Shown piece after piece: positions 42,130 to 45,419 of a DNA stretch of 45,419 nucleotides. Every line of letters starts with the position of its first letter. The stretch's first letter is position 1. Source of the DNA: Anaerobium acetethylicum. Lineage in GTDB: Bacteria > Bacillota > Clostridia > Lachnospirales > Lachnospiraceae. The position numbers and the translations under genes were made by a program. The stretch lies in assembly GCF_900096945.1 (NCBI RefSeq), contig NZ_FMKA01000030.1, forward strand, positions 1 through 45,419. The letters run 5' to 3'. The notes below the pieces were generated by a model that did no database searches, was not told the DNA's origin, and saw nothing but the letters and a program-made list of their open reading frames with translations.

Positions 42130-42780
42130 ATGAAAAAACGTTCATCACTTTATGTCCCGCCAACCAGCAGGGAAGGAAACCTGAACGGCGGGAAGAAAAC
42201 ATTGATCAAGAATATAGCCGTCGTAGTGGTTCTTGCAGCCCTGATTCTGCTTTTCTATTACCATATTTCTAATAAAGACGGAAAAACAGACCAGCTCCCT
42301 GCAGAACAGACAGAAGTTGAGAAAATACTGGCAGAAGATCTGGAAAAAGAGTACCCGCTGACACCGAAAGAAGTAGTGAAGCTCTACAGCAGTATCATTA
42401 GATGCTTCTATAATGAAACATATACAGATGAGGAATTGAAAGCGCTTGGAAATAAGGCAAGGGGACTTTTTGACGAAGAATTCCTGCATGTAAACCCGGA
42501 AAAAACATATTTTGAAAATCTGAATGCGGATATTGCCGAATACAAGGCTGCTGAACGCACGATTTTCAATACGATCATAGATGACAGCAGTGCCGTGCAG
42601 TACTACACAGAGGCGGACAGGGAGTATGCGGTCCTTAAGGCATCATACACGCTCTCAGATAAGAATGGATACCAAAAAGCAAATCACGAATTCATATTAA
42701 GAAAGGATGCAGAAAGCCGATGGAAGATTCTGGGGTGGAAACTTGCAGATACGGCGGCAGAAGCGAACGAAGATGAGTAA
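42130..42780 (+). CDS. Single-pass membrane protein, DUF6715-like
   Basis: A 216-residue protein: a basic cytoplasmic start ([16 protein letters not shown]), one membrane helix (about 33-53; [18 protein letters not shown]) and a 160-residue external domain with the block [25 protein letters not shown] think this is DUF6715, found in Lachnospiraceae-like genomes, but am not certain. AAGGAGG precedes ATG 42130. tsaD starts inside its last codons (ATGAGTAA overlap), so it is part of the operon. Function is unknown. Confidence 0.85.
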   Translation: MKKRSSLYVPPTSREGNLNGGKKTLIKNIAVVVVLAALILLFYYHISNKDGKTDQLPAEQTEVEKILAEDLEKEYPLTPKEVVKLYSSIIRCFYNETYTDEELKALGNKARGLFDEEFLHVNPEKTYFENLNADIAEYKAAERTIFNTIIDDSSAVQYYTEADREYAVLKASYTLSDKNGYQKANHEFILRKDAESRWKILGWKLADTAAEANEDE

Positions 42781-43816
42781 AGAAAAAGATATTACGATAT
42801 TGGCAATAGAATCCTCCTGCGATGAAACGGCGGCGGCAGTAATCAGAAATGGAAGAGAAGTCCTTTCTAACGTTATTTCATCCCAGATAGAACTCCATAA
42901 ACTCTATGGAGGCGTAGTGCCGGAAATCGCTTCCAGGAAGCATATTGAAAAAATAAATCAGGTTATAGAAGAAGCCCTTTCAGAAGCAGGCATAACACTG
43001 GATGATCTCGATGCCATAGGAGTAACCTATGGACCGGGACTGGTAGGCGCCCTTCTGGTAGGTGTGGCAGAGGCAAAAGCGATCAGTTATGTTAAAAATC
43101 TGCCTTTAGTAGGCGTGCACCATATTGAAGGCCATATTTCCGCCAACTATATAGAACACCCTGATCTCGAGCCGCAGTTTCTCTGCCTTGTGGTATCGGG
43201 AGGCCATACCCATCTGGTACTGGTTAGAGACTATGGAAAATACGAGATAATAGGAAGAACAAGAGATGACGCAGCAGGAGAGGCATTTGACAAGGTCGCA
43301 AGGGCTATAGGTCTCGGCTATCCAGGCGGCCCTAAAATCGACAAACTTGCAAAAGAAGGCAATGCGGATGCGATACCGTTCCCGCGCGCCCATATCGAAG
43401 GCTCCGTATATGACTTCAGTTTCAGCGGGCTCAAATCCGCTGTACTGAACTATATAAATTCCTGCCAGATGAAAGGTGTGGAAATAAACCGCGCAGATGT
43501 TGCGGCTTCTTTTCAGAAGGCTGTTACTGATGTGCTTGTCCATAATGCAATGCAGGCCGTCAAAGAATACGGTATAAAAAAACTGGCAATAGCCGGAGGC
43601 GTAGCATCGAATTCATCACTCAGAAACGCCATGAGAGAGGCCTGTGAGAAAAACAATATAGAATTCTATCACCCATCCCCTGTTTTCTGTACAGACAATG
43701 CTGCGATGATCGGAGTGGCAGCATATTATGACTACATAAATGGAACCAGACACGGACTCGATCTGAATGCAGTTCCTAATCTTAAATTGGGAGAACGGCA
43801 GGACCAGCCGCAATAG
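42773..43816 (+). CDS. tsaD: TsaD, t6A transferase
   Basis: A 347-residue ASKHA-fold enzyme (YgjD/Kae1 family). The start [17 protein letters not shown], the iron-binding HHIEGH ([14 protein letters not shown]) and the [13 protein letters not shown] block are diagnostic, as is [26 protein letters not shown]. It transfers threonylcarbamoyl to A37 of tRNA with TsaB and TsaE. ATG 42773 overlaps the preceding gene by 8 bp; the longer frame reaches into that gene. ispD follows 34 bp downstream. Confidence 0.97.
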   Translation: MSKEKDITILAIESSCDETAAAVIRNGREVLSNVISSQIELHKLYGGVVPEIASRKHIEKINQVIEEALSEAGITLDDLDAIGVTYGPGLVGALLVGVAEAKAISYVKNLPLVGVHHIEGHISANYIEHPDLEPQFLCLVVSGGHTHLVLVRDYGKYEIIGRTRDDAAGEAFDKVARAIGLGYPGGPKIDKLAKEGNADAIPFPRAHIEGSVYDFSFSGLKSAVLNYINSCQMKGVEINRADVAASFQKAVTDVLVHNAMQAVKEYGIKKLAIAGGVASNSSLRNAMREACEKNNIEFYHPSPVFCTDNAAMIGVAAYYDYINGTRHGLDLNAVPNLKLGERQDQPQ

Positions 43817-43850
43817 CAGATTCACAGAATCGATTGAAGGGGGCTTATTT

Positions 43851-44552
43851 TTGATAAAGGAAAAAGCAGAAAAAGTTGTTGCAATCGTTCTGGCAGCAGG
43901 GCAGGGAACAAGAATGAACAGTCCGATCCAGAAACAGTTTCTTCTGGTAAAGGGTAAGCCTCTTGTTTATTACTCTTTGCTGGAGTTCCAGGAAAGCGAT
44001 GTTGATGAAATCATCCTCGTCGTTTCTCCGGGCTGTATAGAATCATGCCGCCAGGATATAGTGGAAACTTATAATTTTGATAAAGTTGTCAAGATAATTG
44101 AGGGTGGACAAGAGCGTTACAATTCCGTATATAATGGCATAAAAGCCATAGGTTCGTGCGCCTATCTTCTTATTCATGACGGAGCAAGACCGTTTGTAGA
44201 CCAGGAAATAATAAAAAGAACGATTGAATCAGTAAAAGAGTACAGGGCATGTGTGGTGGGAATGCCGGTAAAAGATACAATAAAGATTGCCGATGGAAAA
44301 GAATTCATAAAAGAAACGCCCGACCGGAGTCTGCTATGGCAGATACAGACCCCTCAGGCTTTTGAGTATAGTCTGGTAAAGGATGCCTACGAAAAGGTGC
44401 TGGATCTGGCTGATATAAACGTCACGGATGACGCCATGGTTGTAGAGGCGGCAACAGACATAAAAGTAAAGCTTATAAGGGGCTCTTATGAGAATATTAA
44501 AATCACAACGCCTGAAGACCTCAAAATAGCTGAGGTTTTCTGTTGTCGATAG
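43851..44552 (+). CDS. ispD: IspD, MEP cytidylyltransferase
   Basis: A 233-residue enzyme of the non-mevalonate isoprenoid route; it joins CTP and methylerythritol phosphate. The nucleotide-binding start VVAIVLAAGQGTRM, the GGQERYNSVYNGI block, LIHDGARPFV and the late DINVTDDAMVVEA and ITTPEDLKIAE motifs are all family hallmarks. The start is TTG 43851, placed 8 nt after GAAGGGGG; no ATG fits. The last 10 bp, TTGTCGATAG with the stop, are directly duplicated right after the gene. Confidence 0.94.
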   Translation: MIKEKAEKVVAIVLAAGQGTRMNSPIQKQFLLVKGKPLVYYSLLEFQESDVDEIILVVSPGCIESCRQDIVETYNFDKVVKIIEGGQERYNSVYNGIKAIGSCAYLLIHDGARPFVDQEIIKRTIESVKEYRACVVGMPVKDTIKIADGKEFIKETPDRSLLWQIQTPQAFEYSLVKDAYEKVLDLADINVTDDAMVVEAATDIKVKLIRGSYENIKITTPEDLKIAEVFCCR

Positions 44553-44624
44553 TTGTCGATAGGAATTGTGGCATAAGCATTTTGGAATGCTGATGACCAA
44601 TGCTGATGACCAATACTGATGACC
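44543..44624. repeat. Short tandem repeats after ispD
   Basis: TTGTCGATAG is present twice in tandem (44543-44562), the first holding the ispD stop. Then AATGCTGATGACC occurs at 44586-44598 and 44599-44611, and as AATACTGATGACC at 44612-44624 (three 13-bp units). From 44625 to 44749 I see only AT-rich DNA. Confidence 0.9.
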
Positions 44625-44749
44625 TCGTGTCCATTCATGATTGAGTAGTGGCATGAGGTCAAAAATATGCTAAATATGGCGTTTTGCGGAGTGGCATCAT
44701 AGGTAAATTATTGCATCTGTTAAAAAAATAAAAAAAATTGAAAATATTA

Positions 44750-44778
44750 TTGACATACGGAATTAAAGGTGATAGAAT
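44750..44778 (+). promoter_or_regulatory. Upstream promoter of the tRNA-rRNA region
   Basis: TTGACA (44750-44755) and TAGAAT (44773-44778), 17 bp apart. Confidence 0.6.
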
Positions 44779-44877
44779 AACAAATGTCGCTGAAACAGTT
44801 GCGGAAAAAGTGGTCAATATGACGGCTGTTTGTAAAAGTTTTCAAAAAGCGATTGTGAAAAAAGAATAAAAAAGTAC

Positions 44878-44906
44878 TTGACAAACAGTTTTCAATAGTA
44901 TAAAAT
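44878..44906 (+). promoter_or_regulatory. Promoter of tRNA-Ser
   Basis: TTGACA (44878-44883) and TAAAAT (44901-44906), 17 bp apart, 16 bp ahead of the tRNA. Confidence 0.75.
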
Positions 44907-44922
44907 AGTCAAGCACAGACAT

Positions 44923-45008
44923 GGAGAGGTGTCCGAGTGGTTTAAGGAGCTGGTCTTGAAAACCAGTGATTCCGAAAGGGACCGTGGGTTCGAATCCCAC
45001 CTTCTCCG
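44923..45008 (+). tRNA. tRNA-Ser (TGA)
   Basis: An 86-nt class II tRNA. The acceptor GGAGAGG pairs with CTTCTCC (one G-T pair), the anticodon stem is CTGGT / ACCAG with loop CTTGAAA (anticodon TGA at 44957-44959), it has a long variable arm and the T arm GTGGGTTCGAATCCCAC. CCA is not encoded. It reads UCA codons. Confidence 0.97.
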
Positions 45009-45067
45009 TTTTGTATGAAAGCTATTCTGAATAGCATTTGTACATTAAGTAAATTCGGCTTCAGCTT

Positions 45068-45156
45068 GGAGAAGTACCCAAGTGGCTGAAGGGGCTCCCC
45101 TGGAAAGGGAGTAGGTCGTTAATAGCGGCGCGAGGGTTCAAATCCCTCCTTCTCCG
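45068..45156 (+). tRNA. tRNA-Ser (GGA)
   Basis: An 89-nt class II tRNA. The acceptor GGAGAAG pairs with CTTCTCC, the anticodon stem is CTCCC / GGGAG with loop CTGGAAA (anticodon GGA at 45102-45104), it has a long variable arm and T arm GAGGGTTCAAATCCCTC. CCA is not encoded. It reads UCC and UCU. Confidence 0.97.
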
Positions 45157-45184
45157 TAGGTCTTCTCAAAAAAATAAAAAACGC

Positions 45185-45213
45185 TTGACACGAAAGTTGA
45201 TGGATGTTAGAAT
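45185..45213 (+). promoter_or_regulatory. rRNA operon promoter
   Basis: TTGACA (45185-45190) and TAGAAT (45208-45213), 17 bp apart, behind an A-rich tract like those that boost rRNA promoters. Confidence 0.7.
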
Positions 45214-45419
45214 AATTGAGCTGACCAAATAGGCAGTACACAGAACATTGATAACTGAACAGTGAAACAACCTTGAAAATTCAAAACCAGACAAAGTCTG
45301 GAAAAGAGATTTCATGATCGGCCAGGACTTAGTATCCGGCCAATCAAAGAACAGTGTCGAGAGACACGACCTAAAAAACAGTAAAATATGACCGAGTAGC
45401 ATCGGCATATACGGAAAAA
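45214..45419 (+). other. Probable rRNA operon leader
   Basis: No ORF on this strand. The text CAACCTTGAAAATTC and a hairpin CCAGAC-AAA-GTCTGG (45286-45300) resemble the leader ahead of 16S rRNA in Clostridia. The 16S gene itself is not reached before the window ends, so this is inference from tRNA context and style. Confidence 0.55.

Noticed and set aside
45214-45419. Calling a partial 16S rRNA gene
   Set aside because: The usual 16S start (AGAGTTTGATC-like) does not appear before the window ends.

Overview
The window looks like a chromosomal piece of a low-to-mid GC member of the Clostridia (Bacillota), probably a gut-type anaerobe near Lachnospiraceae or Anaerovoracaceae. Pointers are the agr quorum-sensing locus, DUF4214 tails on a secreted glycosidase, DUF2812, DUF2752, DUF975 and DUF5317 proteins, strong AGGAGG-type ribosome sites, and the order tsaE-tsaB-rimI-rnz-tsaD-ispD followed by tRNA-Ser genes and an rRNA leader. 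I cannot name the genus. There are no phages, insertion sequences or CRISPR arrays, but many small palindromic elements sit between genes.

Region 1 (1-8.6 kb) is accessory. It has the broken end of a DUF4474 gene coupled to a lipoprotein, a PadR regulator with a DUF2812 membrane protein, a 165-bp palindromic element, a serine hydrolase, two carbohydrate-esterase-like genes in an operon, and an ABC-F ATPase with a 30-codon upstream ORF.

Region 2 (8.7-15.4 kb) is a complete agr-type system: a DUF5317 protein, a small membrane protein, AgrB, AgrD (42 aa, not called by an ORF finder with a 60-codon cutoff), a membrane GGDEF plus HD-GYP protein, an AgrA-like LytTR regulator and an AgrC-like kinase. 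Just downstream, 15.08-15.34 kb looks like an independent structured RNA: a 21-bp spaced direct repeat, a -10 box, hairpins with GGGGA loops and a strong terminator. This resembles the position and logic of staphylococcal RNAIII and is my main candidate for something undescribed.

Region 3 (15.4-25.5 kb) holds a DHH phosphoesterase and a short-chain dehydrogenase on the minus strand. Then come a 1603-aa secreted GH20 glycosidase whose long leader shares G-rich hairpin loops and a promoter core with the candidate RNA, and an SH3-NlpC/P60 peptidoglycan hydrolase. A 1.4-kb gene-free stretch follows, with two tandem copies of a structured repeat and a tight cluster of DnaA-box-like sites.

Region 4 (25.5-45.4 kb) is housekeeping and mostly on the plus strand: hpf, secA, prfB with its programmed +1 frameshift, an orphan cheW, an ACT protein, hom, a proposed homoserine kinase, small membrane proteins, tex, an FMN riboswitch with ribU, the t6A genes tsaE/tsaB/tsaD with rimI and rnz, ispD, two tRNA-Ser genes and the promoter and leader of an rRNA operon that continues past the window.
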